Origin: Fredericiella sp038205395
GTDB lineage: Bacteria > Chloroflexota > Anaerolineae > Caldilineales > Caldilineaceae
Reading direction: 5' to 3'
DNA: 64,000 nucleotides
Assembly (NCBI GenBank): GCA_038205395.1
Contig: JBBRBX010000003.1
Span: 31,197 to 95,196, forward strand
Shown: in pieces, positions 46,679-55,188 of the stretch
Layout: every line of letters begins with the position of its first letter
How positions within the stretch are numbered: position 1 is the stretch's first letter
Translations under genes and position numbers: made by a program
Notes under the pieces: generated by a model
The model's input: the letters and a program-made list of their open reading frames with translations, nothing else
Told to the model about the DNA's origin: nothing
Database searches by the model: none

Positions 46679-47163
46679 GTGACCACAACCACGTCTACGC
46701 CAACGGGCCTCGCCAAATACATCCCAATCTTGGCGTGGCTGCCCCACTACCGGCGGGCCAGGCTGCGCGATGACTTGATGGCGGGGCTGACTGCGGCCGC
46801 GGTGGGTCATTCCGCAAGCAATGGCCTATGCGACCATTTCAGGCCTGCCCATCTAGGTAGGGCTGTATGTGGCATTGGCGCCGATGGCAGTCTATACGCT
46901 GCTGGGTACATCGCGCCCTTTAAGCGTCAGTTCGACCTCGACCATCTCCATGATTACGGCGTCTGCCTTGCTTGCGGCCGTAGGAGCCGGCCACCAGCGC
47001 GTCCGCTTATGTGACACCCGGCGTCACCCTCTGGCTGGCGGCGCTCAATTCGGAGCCGCTGCGGGTGGTGCTGCGCTCGGAACTGGGCCAAACATTGGGC
47101 CGCGACCGCCTCTTCTTCAACTTGCAGCAGGCGGTGGAAGCCTATACCACGCTGCGCTTGAAT
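46679..47163 (+). pseudogene. Decayed SulP-family anion permease
   Basis: Three frames hold successive parts of one SulP (SLC26) protein. The N-terminus (LAKYIPILAWLPHYRRARLR, DDLMAGLTAAAV) is read from 46679. After a one-base shift near 46805, VIPQAMAYATISGLPI and VGLYVALAPMAVYTLLGTS follow in another frame, interrupted by a TAG at 46854-46856. After about 46985 most of the transmembrane and STAS region is missing. A third frame resumes with the SulP C-terminus (LWLAALNSEPLRVVLRSELG, DRLFFNLQQAVEAY) from about 47020. Intact members exceed 550 residues; here about 160 codons remain. Confidence 0.82.
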
Positions 47164-47219
47164 TGCACGCGCTGCTTTTTTTATCCTCGCCAATCCCTAA
47201 ACGCCGGCGGCCGCCGCTG

Positions 47220-47711
47220 CTAGATGCGCAGCGTGGCGGCGATGCGTGCAATCTGCTTGAGATGTGGCCGTTCATGTTTTGCCAGCCACTGCGCATAAAA
47301 CCAGACGCTCCGTTCGAGCGCCTTGCCCGCCCCTGTCACGGTCGCCGCCCGTGCCCATTCTGCGGGAGCCAACGGCTGCAGTACTGCCAAGAGCGCGCTG
47401 CGCTGATCGGCAAAGGCGTGCAGCGAGGGCTGGAATGGCTGTTCGCAATAGTTGGTCTGTTTCATCCAAGTCCTGGGGTCGACTGCACGCAGCACCGGCT
47501 TATCCTGGGCAAGTATCGTCGCCATGCAGCCGCCCCAAACGTCAGCACACGCGCGCAGATGGGCAAGCACCTCAGTGGCTGACCACTCGGCGGGAGCGGG
47601 GGCGGTGCGCAACTGCGCCGGCGTCAGGTCGCCGGTCAACGTAGCAATGCGCGGCGGGGCTGCTGCCAGCATGGTCAGAATCTGCTCAATGGGGAGTGAT
47701 TTTCTAGGCAC
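47220..47711 (-). CDS. DinB-like four-helix protein
   Basis: The 163-residue product matches the DinB/YfiT-like fold: PIEQILTMLAAAPPRIATLT, the metal-site style His in EWSATEVLAHLRACADVWGG and the C-terminal His in QWLAKHERPHLKQIARI. Such proteins often bind a divalent metal and act as small-molecule or bacillithiol/mycothiol-linked transferases; the role is unknown. GTG at 47711 with AAGGA about 10 nt upstream gives a normal length. A TTG at 47807 would add 32 non-homologous residues. It converges with the SulP remnant. Confidence 0.8.
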   Translation of the reverse strand: MPRKSLPIEQILTMLAAAPPRIATLTGDLTPAQLRTAPAPAEWSATEVLAHLRACADVWGGCMATILAQDKPVLRAVDPRTWMKQTNYCEQPFQPSLHAFADQRSALLAVLQPLAPAEWARAATVTGAGKALERSVWFYAQWLAKHERPHLKQIARIAATLRI

Positions 47712-47875
47712 GTGAAGACGTCCTTGCGCACAGCAGGAGCAGCTCACCCGGCTCAGCCGCCAAGAAAGTATAGTGCTCTGTCGCCGGCTTGACAAGCGCA
47801 CCCACAAGGAAAACTACGCCCCTGACTCACATTGCCATCCCCACGTTTACTGGCGCACCGCGTCGTGCATCCCGC

Positions 47876-48697
47876 TCAGCCGTTGCAGGCGCAGCCGGGC
47901 GCTTTGTGACAGCTTTTGTTGCGGCTGATGCAACTGTCGCCGCACGCCTGGCTGCCGGTGCAGACCTTGCAGCAGGCGGAGTACGAACTGCCGCCGCCAC
48001 TGCCGCTGGAACTACCGCCCAAGCTGCCGATACCGGTCGAACGCGAGGGCGTCGCCGGCTTGGGTGTGGCTGTCGCTGCCGGCTTGGGTGCAGAGGTGGG
48101 GACGGGCTGCGGCGCCGGGCAGGCGGAGGTCAAAGCCAAATAGTCGCGCGCACACCAGCCGGTCTGGTTTGCGGAGAGTTGGACCTGCGCCCAATCCGGC
48201 TGCAGGGCCAGCACCTCGACACAAGCGCCCAACGCCAGCGCATCAACTGCCTGCGCGCCGGCCTGCGGTTGGGAGCGCACATTGAGCAAGTCAGCAGTGA
48301 CGACGGCGTAAGCCTGGTTGACGGCCGGCGTGACCGGCACGACGCTGCCTGCGCCTGCTGATGTGGCTGGTGTGGCTGGTGTGGCGTCGACCGTCACCAG
48401 TTCAGCCAGCACCCAGTCGCCGCTGGAGAGCTTAAACCAAGTGCAGCCGTTGTCGCACGCCGTCACCTGCACCGCCTGGCCGGCGGCGGCGCTGCCCACC
48501 TTGGCATAGCTTGTGCCCGGCCCGGCGCGCAGGTTGGCGTTGGTGTTGACCGTGCCCGACGCCGGCAGGCTGGGCGTCTGCCCCGGCGCGGCTGCCTGCA
48601 ACGGCGTCCAGGCGACGAGCAGCAGGAGTGCGGCTGTAAAAGCTGCAGATGTACCAACAGAGAAGAACCAGCAGCGCAAACAGTAAGGGCGCATCAT
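47876..48697 (-). CDS. Secreted double-SH3 protein with cysteine-rich C-terminus
   Basis: The 273-residue protein has a signal peptide (FTAALLLLVAWTPLQAAA) and two bacterial SH3b domains (about residues 45-105: NTNANLRAGPGTSYAKVG, CTWFKLSSGDWVLAEL; about 130-190: ADLLNVRSQPQAGAQAV, QTGWCARDYLAL). A Pro/Ala/Ser-rich spacer and a C-terminal module of about 33 residues with ten cysteines follow (CCKVCTGSQACGDSCISRNK, then CHKAPGCACNG). SH3b domains commonly bind cell-wall peptides. The Cys-rich module may be disulfide-bonded or metal-binding; its function is unknown. GGAG lies 6 nt before the first ATG. Confidence 0.87.
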   Translation of the reverse strand: MMRPYCLRCWFFSVGTSAAFTAALLLLVAWTPLQAAAPGQTPSLPASGTVNTNANLRAGPGTSYAKVGSAAAGQAVQVTACDNGCTWFKLSSGDWVLAELVTVDATPATPATSAGAGSVVPVTPAVNQAYAVVTADLLNVRSQPQAGAQAVDALALGACVEVLALQPDWAQVQLSANQTGWCARDYLALTSACPAPQPVPTSAPKPAATATPKPATPSRSTGIGSLGGSSSGSGGGSSYSACCKVCTGSQACGDSCISRNKSCHKAPGCACNG

Positions 48698-48971
48698 GCG
48701 AAACTCCTTTCGGGTAGGGTATGGCGGCTGCCGACGGGGTCGAGAGCCTAAATGAATAGAAGCAGGCTGTCGCCGTCTGGCCCTGCCTGCCGGCGACGGC
48801 TGCGCCCGCGGCGGGGTGGAGAGTGCTCTACTCGGTGCGCCGGGCTGGGGTGCAGTCGCTCATCAGCATACTGCGCACGGCGCTATGTAAAGATTACAAT
48901 TTACTTACAGGAAATAGTTACTAATAAAGCCGTCTATTCTGCCTGTGCGCGGATCGAAGGTTAGCAATCTC
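48698..48971. other. Intergenic region without recognised features
   Basis: About 270 bp between the SH3/Cys-rich gene and the GNAT gene. It includes an AT-rich stretch near 48890-48940. No gene, terminator or RNA was recognised. Confidence 0.3.
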
Positions 48972-49451
48972 CTACAGCGCCTGATAGTAGCGCACCAGCG
49001 GCAGGGCGGTGTAGCCGGCTTTCTCATACGAGCGGCGGGCGGGGGCGTGGCCGGGATCGCCGCCGGTGCCGACTACGGCCAACTGCATGCCGGCCTCTTT
49101 CATTTTGAACAGCGCAAAGTTGTTGAGCTCCGTGCCGATCTCCTGATTCTGATAGTCCGGATGCACGGCGAGCAACTGCACTTCGCCGGTTTTGTCCTGC
49201 TGGTTGAGTTCGTAGACAAGAAAGCCCACCACGCGGCCATCCGCCTCGGCCACCCACAGTATAGTGTTGGGGCGCGCAGTGCAGTAGGTCTCGACAGTCG
49301 TCTGCTGCGCCGCCTGCCAGTGCGGATACACCAAGGGATAGATGGCCGGCCCCATGACCTGCTGGAAAGAAGCAAACACCGGTTCCCAGGCTAATAAAGA
49401 CAGCCGCACCAGTTCGGCAACATCCTGGTCGTTCCCGCGTCGAACCTGCAT
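48972..49451 (-). CDS. GNAT-family N-acetyltransferase
   Basis: The 159-residue product has the GNAT fold: N-terminal VRRGNDQDVAELVRLSLLAW, the central strand ILWVAEADGRVVGFLVYEL, the acetyl-CoA-binding motif A region VQLLAVHPDYQNQEIGTELN and C-terminal ARRSYEKAGYTALPLVRYY. The substrate is unknown. The ATG at 49451 has GAGGG 5 nt upstream. Upstream in-frame codons to 49550 look unlike the family. Confidence 0.88.
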   Translation of the reverse strand: MQVRRGNDQDVAELVRLSLLAWEPVFASFQQVMGPAIYPLVYPHWQAAQQTTVETYCTARPNTILWVAEADGRVVGFLVYELNQQDKTGEVQLLAVHPDYQNQEIGTELNNFALFKMKEAGMQLAVVGTGGDPGHAPARRSYEKAGYTALPLVRYYQAL

Positions 49452-49691
49452 AGACACCCTCGCTTCTCCCTTCACTGACTGCCGCTGTGCTGGCCGCGCC
49501 TGAGATGCTGTCGATGCAGTTTGGCATGACGGCAAGGAAAAGGCGAGCAATGGGCTACAGTCATGCCAATCAGAGCGAGCAACTGCGCCTCCTGGTCGCC
49601 CGTCAACACAGAGGCTTGGATCCCACTGTTGCCACCGACCCTAGGCATGGTAAGCTAGAGGCATGTTATTCACAAGGAGAATAAGCGGCAG

Positions 49692-51026
49692 ATGGCGGAC
49701 AATGATGAGCGGCGGCAGACGGTAATGGCCAGCAACCTGAGCACAGAAGATGAGCGGTTGCTCGATAAACTGCAGCGTGTGGCCTTCCAATATTTTCTGC
49801 ACGAGAGCAACCCGGACAATGGCCTGCTGGCCGACAGCACCAGCCAAGGTGCGCCGGCCAGCATCGCTGCGGTGGGGCTGGCGCTGGCGGCCTACCCCAG
49901 CGGCGTCGAACGCGGCTATCTCAGCCGGCAGAAAGCAATTCAGCGCACTTTGACCACGCTGCGCTTCTTTGCCGAGAGTCCGCACAGCGCGGCCCCCGAT
50001 GCGACAGGCTATCGCGGCTTCTACTATCATTTTCTGGATATGCGCACAGGGGCTCGCACCTGGCAGTCGGAGCTTTCCTCCATCGACACGACCTTGCTGC
50101 TGGCCGGTGCGCTGGCGGCAGCCGCCTATTTTGACGGCGACGCCGCAGACGAGCGCCTGATCCGTGAGTTGGCCGAGGCGCTCTACCAGCGCGCGGACTG
50201 GCAGTGGATGCAGCGCGGCAAGCCGCTGGTGGCACATGGCTGGCGGCCGGAAAAGGGCTTTCTCCGCTACCGCTGGGAAGGCTACAGCGAGGCCCTGCTG
50301 CTGTACCTCTTAGGGTTGGCCTCGCCCACGCACCCGCTGCCCGCCGCCAGTTACGCCGCCTGGCTGGCCTCCTATGCCTGGCGGGAGATTTACGGTCACG
50401 AGTTTGTCTACGCAGGCCCGCTGTTCATCCACCAACTCTCGCACGTCTGGGTCGATCTGCGCGGCATCCAAGATGCTTATATGCGCGCCAAAGGCATTGA
50501 CTACTTTGAGAACAGCCGCCGCGCCACCTATGTCCAGCAGCAGTACGCCATCCACAACCCTCACGGCTTTCACGGCTATGGCAAACACATGTGGGGCATT
50601 AGCGCCGGCGCCGGGCCAGGGCCGGCCCGCCGTCGTGTGGACGGCGTTGCGCGCCGCTTTTATGGCTATCGGGCGCGCGGTGTGCCCGATGGGCCGGATG
50701 ACGGCACCCTCTCCCCGTGGGGCGCCATCGCCTCGCTGCCTTTTGCCCCGGAGCTTGTTCTGCCCACAATCCGGGCGCTGAACGAACAATATCCGCAGGT
50801 GACCAGCAAGTATGGCTTCAAATGCAGCTTCAACCCCACCTTCCCGTCCGCGGATGGCGATGAGAGAGGCTGGGTTTCGGCTGGCTATTATGGATTGGAG
50901 CAGGGGCCGGTGGTGCTGATGATTGAAAACTACCGTTCTGGGCTGCTGTGGCAACTGATGCGGGGCTGCCCGCACATCCGGCTGGGGCTGCAGCGGGCAG
51001 GCTTTACGGGCGGCTGGCTGGCGTAA
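49692..51026 (+). CDS. Glucoamylase-like / GH144-type glucan hydrolase
   Basis: The 444-residue protein has the alpha/alpha-barrel pattern of the 'glycoamylase-like' family (PF10091), which includes GH144 endo-beta-1,2-glucanases: LLDKLQRVAFQYFLHESNPD, the acidic segment LSSIDTTLLLAGALAAAAYF, FLRYRWEGYSEALLLYLLGL, GPLFIHQLSHVWVDLRGIQD, GISAGAGPGPARRRVDG and GYYGLEQGPVVLMIENYRSG. No signal peptide is visible, unlike many relatives. AGGAG lies about 12 nt before the ATG. It stands alone on the plus strand between minus-strand genes. Substrate assignment is only by family resemblance. Confidence 0.85.
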   Translation: MADNDERRQTVMASNLSTEDERLLDKLQRVAFQYFLHESNPDNGLLADSTSQGAPASIAAVGLALAAYPSGVERGYLSRQKAIQRTLTTLRFFAESPHSAAPDATGYRGFYYHFLDMRTGARTWQSELSSIDTTLLLAGALAAAAYFDGDAADERLIRELAEALYQRADWQWMQRGKPLVAHGWRPEKGFLRYRWEGYSEALLLYLLGLASPTHPLPAASYAAWLASYAWREIYGHEFVYAGPLFIHQLSHVWVDLRGIQDAYMRAKGIDYFENSRRATYVQQQYAIHNPHGFHGYGKHMWGISAGAGPGPARRRVDGVARRFYGYRARGVPDGPDDGTLSPWGAIASLPFAPELVLPTIRALNEQYPQVTSKYGFKCSFNPTFPSADGDERGWVSAGYYGLEQGPVVLMIENYRSGLLWQLMRGCPHIRLGLQRAGFTGGWLA

Positions 51027-51050
51027 ACAGCTTCACTCGCTGGGTGGGGG

Positions 51051-52151
51051 CTACTTGCTCTTGAGCCGGCGCAGCACTTCGTCGTTGCTCGGCTCTTTGG
51101 TCAGCAGCCGCAGCAGTCCCTGCATGGCCGATTTGGGGTCGCGGCCGGCCAACGCCCGCCGCAGCAGCACCAGTTTTTCCATCTGCTCCGGCGCGTAGAG
51201 CAGTTCTTCCTTGCGCGTGCCGCTGGCCAGCAGATCGATGGCCGGGTAGATACGCGCCTCCGCCAGATCGCGGCTGAGCACCAGTTCGCTGTTGCCGGTG
51301 CTCTTGAACTCCTCAAAGATCATATCGTCCATACGCGAGCCGGTCTGCACCAGCGTCGTAGCGATCACCGTTACCGAACCGCCATGTTCAATGTTGCGCG
51401 CCAGCCCGAAAAAGCGGCGCGGAATCTCCAGCGCCTTGGCGTCCAGCCCGCCTGACATGGTGCGGTTGGCCCCTGTGCCGGCCAGGTTGAAGGCGCGGCT
51501 GAGCCGGGTGATGCTGTCGATCAGCACCACCACGTCGCGCCCGCACTCCAGTTCGCAGCGAATGTGCGCCATCGCTAGTTCGGCCAGGTTGACATGGGCG
51601 TCGATGCCCTGGTCGTTGGAACTGGCCAGCACCTCGGCCTGCACGCTGCGCCGGAAGTGGGTCACTTCCTCTGGGCGCTCGTCCACCAGCAGCATAATAA
51701 TGCGCGTGCCCGGATTGCAGGCGGCAATGGCGTTGGCGATCTCTTCCAGCAGAATGGTCTTGCCGGCTTTGGGGGGCGCCACAATCAACCCGCGCGTGCC
51801 CTTGCCGATGGGCGCGATCAACTCATAGATGCGCATCGACATATTGCCGCCGTCGCCCAGGCGAAAGCGCTCGTGCGGATCGATGGCCACCAGCCGTTCA
51901 AAGCGCGTGCGCGCCTGGAACTGCTCCGGCGGCAACCCACAGACGGTGTCCACTGTGACCAACTGCTCATTTTTGGCGCCGGGCTGCGTGTTCCCCGTGA
52001 CGGCGGCGCCGTCCACGAGGCCATATTGTTGGATTAGCTTCTGCGGCACAAAGACATCGACCGAGGTGGGCTGCAGCGATACGGCAGGGTCGCGCAGAAA
52101 GCCACCCCCCTGGCGCAGCGTTTGCAGCACGCCGCTGGTTGCATCAGCCAT
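51051..52151 (-). CDS. rho: Transcription termination factor Rho, short form
   Basis: The 366-residue protein carries the Rho core: an S1/cold-shock-like RNA-binding segment (GGGFLRDPAVSLQPTSVDVF, QQYGLVDGAAVTG), Walker A at residues 125-132 (APPKAGKT), LLVDERPEEVTHFRRSV, Walker B VVVLIDSITRLSRAFN, the Q-loop SGGLDAKALEIPRRFF and the R-loop/arginine region FEEFKSTGNSELVLSR and SGTRKEELLY. The N-terminal helix bundle and Lys-rich insert of typical Rho (about 420 or more residues) are absent; the protein starts almost at the RNA-binding barrel. Its ATG overlaps the stop of the oxidoreductase gene by 8 bases, so translation is probably coupled. It may be a second Rho of the genome. Confidence 0.93.
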   Translation of the reverse strand: MADATSGVLQTLRQGGGFLRDPAVSLQPTSVDVFVPQKLIQQYGLVDGAAVTGNTQPGAKNEQLVTVDTVCGLPPEQFQARTRFERLVAIDPHERFRLGDGGNMSMRIYELIAPIGKGTRGLIVAPPKAGKTILLEEIANAIAACNPGTRIIMLLVDERPEEVTHFRRSVQAEVLASSNDQGIDAHVNLAELAMAHIRCELECGRDVVVLIDSITRLSRAFNLAGTGANRTMSGGLDAKALEIPRRFFGLARNIEHGGSVTVIATTLVQTGSRMDDMIFEEFKSTGNSELVLSRDLAEARIYPAIDLLASGTRKEELLYAPEQMEKLVLLRRALAGRDPKSAMQGLLRLLTKEPSNDEVLRRLKSK

Positions 52152-55100
52152 GGGATTTCTGGTTCACTTCCTGTTGGTTGGTTTCCGGTTCGTCCGCTGC
52201 CTGCAAGGCGCGCCAGACGCGTTCCGGTGTAAAGGGCAGATCGCGCAGGCGCAGCCCGGTGGCGTCGTAGATGGCATTGGCGATGGCCGGCGCGACGCCA
52301 TCCATAGGGATTTCCGCCACGGCCTTCGCCCCATAGGGGCCGCTCGGCTCATAGGTCTGCACCAGGATTGCCTTAAGTTCGGGCGTCTCATCGGCGCTGT
52401 AGATGCGATAGTCGCCAAATTTGGGGTTCAGCAGCCGCCCCTGTGCATCGTAGACCATTTCTTCGCACAACGCATAGCCAAGCGCCTGCAGCATACCGCC
52501 CTCCACCTGGCCGGCTGCCGTCACCGGGTTGATGGCAATGCCGCAGTCCACCGCCATTACCAACTGCCGGCAAGTCACCTGGCCAGTCTGCGTGTCCACC
52601 TCAACCTCGGCAAACTGGGCCGCAAAGGGCGGCGGGCTGAGATAGCTCATATGGCTGGCGGTGGCCATGATCTGGTGCTGGTCCGCCTGGTGCAGCGAAT
52701 GCAGCGCCAGCGTCTCCAGGTCTACGCTGCGGCCGTCCGGCGCGACCACCAGCCCATCTTCCAGCCACAGCCGCTCGGCGGCGATGCCCGGCATAAAGTG
52801 CTTGGCGGCATGGACGGCGATCTGCTCGCGCACCTCTTCGGCGGCCTTGAGCACCGCCCCACCGGAGATGTAGGTTGTGCTGGAGGCGTAGGCCCCGGTG
52901 TCAAAAGGTGTGAAGTCGGTGTCGCTGCTGTAAACCAGGATTTTTTCCAGCGGCACACCCAGTGTCTCGGCGGCAATCTGCGCCAGCACCGTATCTGAGC
53001 CGGTGCCCAGGTCGGTGGCGCCGATCAGCAGGTTAAAGCTGCCGTCGTCGTTGAGTTTTATCGACGCCGCTCCCATATCCAGCCCAGCGATGCCCGTGCC
53101 GTGCATGCAGATGGCCAGCCCGATCCCGCGCTTGATGTGCGGGCGCTCGGCATCCTGCTTCCAGGCCGGATCGTCGCGCCGCGCCCAGTTTACAGCCTGC
53201 TCGCCTGCAGCCACGCATTCGTTCAGCCCGTTGGAGCGCACGATCTGCGAAAAGCCATCGCGACCCTCGCCCATCGCCTTCGCCAGCGGCAGCGTCTGGC
53301 CGACCTTGACCCAGTTGCGGCGCTTGAACTCAACCGGGTCAAGACCCAGTTCGAGCGCAAACTCCTCCATATGCTGCTCCAGCCCAAAGAGCGCCTGCGG
53401 CGCACCGTAACCGCGGAACGCGCCCGGTGTGGGCTTGTTGGTGTAGGCCACCAGGCAGTCAAAGCGGGCGTTGGGCAGCCAGTAGGTGCTGAGGCCGCGG
53501 AAGCCGGTGACGAACTGCACGGTGAGGCCGTGTGTGCCGTAAGCCCCGGTGTCGGCGATCACCTGGAGATCGGTCGCCACCAGCCGGCCCTGCGCGTCCA
53601 CGCCGGAGCGATAGCGCAAAATCTGCGGGTGGCGGGAGCGTGAACTGGTGAATTCCTGTTCGCGTGTATATTCAAAGCGCACCGGGCGCCCGGTGGCGAT
53701 GGTGAGATGGGCGCACAGATCTTCGAGCAGCATCTCCTGCTTGCCGCCAAAGCCGCCGCCAATGCGCGGCTTGACCACGCGAATCTTGCGCGGCGGCAGC
53801 CCCAGCAGCGGGGCCACCATGCGGCGCACATGAAACGGAACCTGTGTGCTGGTGCGGATCACGAGACGGTCGTCTTCATCCCACCAGGAGAGCACGATGT
53901 GCGGCTCGATCGACGCCTGCTGCACCTGGTGCACGGTATATTCGCTGGCATACACATGCGCGGCCTGGGCCAGCGCGGCCTCGACATCGCCATGATTGAC
54001 ATAGATATGGTGCACCACATTGTGCTGGGCGTCATGAATGTCGACGGCGTCCGGCTCGTCGTGCACCAGTGGCGCGCCTTCCTGCATGGCGGCGACAGGA
54101 TCAAAAACGGCAGGCAGCAGTTCGTACTCAACCTCGATCAATTCCAGTGCCTGCTGCAGAATCTCGCGCGTTTCGGCGGCCACAACCGCCACGCGGTCGC
54201 CCACATGGCGCACCTTGTTGTCGAGGCTCACCTGGTCATACGGCGGCGGGTTGGGATAACTCTGGCCACCCGAAGCATAAAGCACACGCGGCACTTCCAG
54301 ATGGGTGAGCACAGCATGTACGCCGGGCAGGGCGCGTGCTTTGGACGCATCGATATGGGTGATGCGGGCGTGGGCGTGAGGGCTGGTCAACAGCCCACCG
54401 TACAACATGCCAGGCAGTTCCACATCATCGGCAAAGACAGCGCGCCCCTTGACCAGCTTGAGCGCATCCACCTTGGGTTCAGACTTGTTGACTACGGCAG
54501 TCGTTGGCGGAGCCAGCGTGACCGGAATCGTTTTGGTGCGCGTCTGCGTGTCTGCGCCGCCATCCTCAAAGCCGCCCCCATCGTTCGGGCTGCTGTCGCC
54601 CGCAGGCCATTCGCCGGCTTCGGGCGCGTCGATGATGTGCACCTGGTAGGGCACAACCTCTTCCCCGCGCAGTTGCGCGGCCGCACGCAAGACTGCTTCG
54701 ACTGGTTTGAGATAGCCCGTACAGCGGCAGAGCACGCCCGCCAGCGCCTCGCGCACCTCATGCTCGCTGGGAGCGGGATTGTCGTCGAGCAGTTTCTTGG
54801 CCGCCAGCAGCTGTGCCGGCGTACAATAGCCGCACTGGATGGCGCCACAGACCACAAACTGCTCCTGCAGCGGGTGCAGTTCGTAATCGCGCGGGCCGGA
54901 AAGGCCTTCCGCCGTGATGATGGCGGCGCCATCGGCCTGTGCAGCCAGCAGCCCGCCGCTGTTGACCAGGCGGTAAGAACGGGGCTGATCGGGTGTGTAC
55001 GTCAGCAACACGGCGTCGGCCCCGCTGCGTGCGTGCTCATCGCCAAACTTGACGCTGTAATAGCGCAGGCGGCGCAGGGCTGTGCGCAGTAGTTCGCCCG

Positions 55101-55152
55101 GCTGGACGTCGAGAGCGTGCTGGTTACCGTTGACGGTGAATTGAACTTGCAT
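52144..55152 (-). CDS. Xanthine-dehydrogenase-like oxidoreductase (fused FeS + molybdopterin) lacking one FeS cluster
   Basis: The 1,002-residue product fuses a small iron-sulfur subunit (residues 1-165) to a molybdopterin subunit. The ferredoxin-like part aligns with CoxS/XdhC, but the four cysteine positions of the plant-type [2Fe-2S] cluster are D38, S43, D46 and G66 (FGDEHARSGADAVLL, LVNSGGLLAAQADG). The second cluster is intact: C107, C110, C142, C144 (IQCGYCTPAQ, LCRCTGY). The Mo part has GRAVFADDVELPGMLYGGLL, RIGGGFGGKQ, the XDH-like GAFRGYGAPQ, VDCGIAINP and catalytic Glu in GAKAVAEI. It lacks the CO-dehydrogenase loop. The ATG at 55152 has AAGGA 8 nt upstream and is preferred to 55167. 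It follows the FAD-subunit gene. Confidence 0.92.
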   Translation of the reverse strand: MQVQFTVNGNQHALDVQPGELLRTALRRLRYYSVKFGDEHARSGADAVLLTYTPDQPRSYRLVNSGGLLAAQADGAAIITAEGLSGPRDYELHPLQEQFVVCGAIQCGYCTPAQLLAAKKLLDDNPAPSEHEVREALAGVLCRCTGYLKPVEAVLRAAAQLRGEEVVPYQVHIIDAPEAGEWPAGDSSPNDGGGFEDGGADTQTRTKTIPVTLAPPTTAVVNKSEPKVDALKLVKGRAVFADDVELPGMLYGGLLTSPHAHARITHIDASKARALPGVHAVLTHLEVPRVLYASGGQSYPNPPPYDQVSLDNKVRHVGDRVAVVAAETREILQQALELIEVEYELLPAVFDPVAAMQEGAPLVHDEPDAVDIHDAQHNVVHHIYVNHGDVEAALAQAAHVYASEYTVHQVQQASIEPHIVLSWWDEDDRLVIRTSTQVPFHVRRMVAPLLGLPPRKIRVVKPRIGGGFGGKQEMLLEDLCAHLTIATGRPVRFEYTREQEFTSSRSRHPQILRYRSGVDAQGRLVATDLQVIADTGAYGTHGLTVQFVTGFRGLSTYWLPNARFDCLVAYTNKPTPGAFRGYGAPQALFGLEQHMEEFALELGLDPVEFKRRNWVKVGQTLPLAKAMGEGRDGFSQIVRSNGLNECVAAGEQAVNWARRDDPAWKQDAERPHIKRGIGLAICMHGTGIAGLDMGAASIKLNDDGSFNLLIGATDLGTGSDTVLAQIAAETLGVPLEKILVYSSDTDFTPFDTGAYASSTTYISGGAVLKAAEEVREQIAVHAAKHFMPGIAAERLWLEDGLVVAPDGRSVDLETLALHSLHQADQHQIMATASHMSYLSPPPFAAQFAEVEVDTQTGQVTCRQLVMAVDCGIAINPVTAAGQVEGGMLQALGYALCEEMVYDAQGRLLNPKFGDYRIYSADETPELKAILVQTYEPSGPYGAKAVAEIPMDGVAPAIANAIYDATGLRLRDLPFTPERVWRALQAADEPETNQQEVNQKSHG

Positions 55153-55188
55153 CAGGTGATCCTTCATTCAGTGCGACAAAACGTTCTC

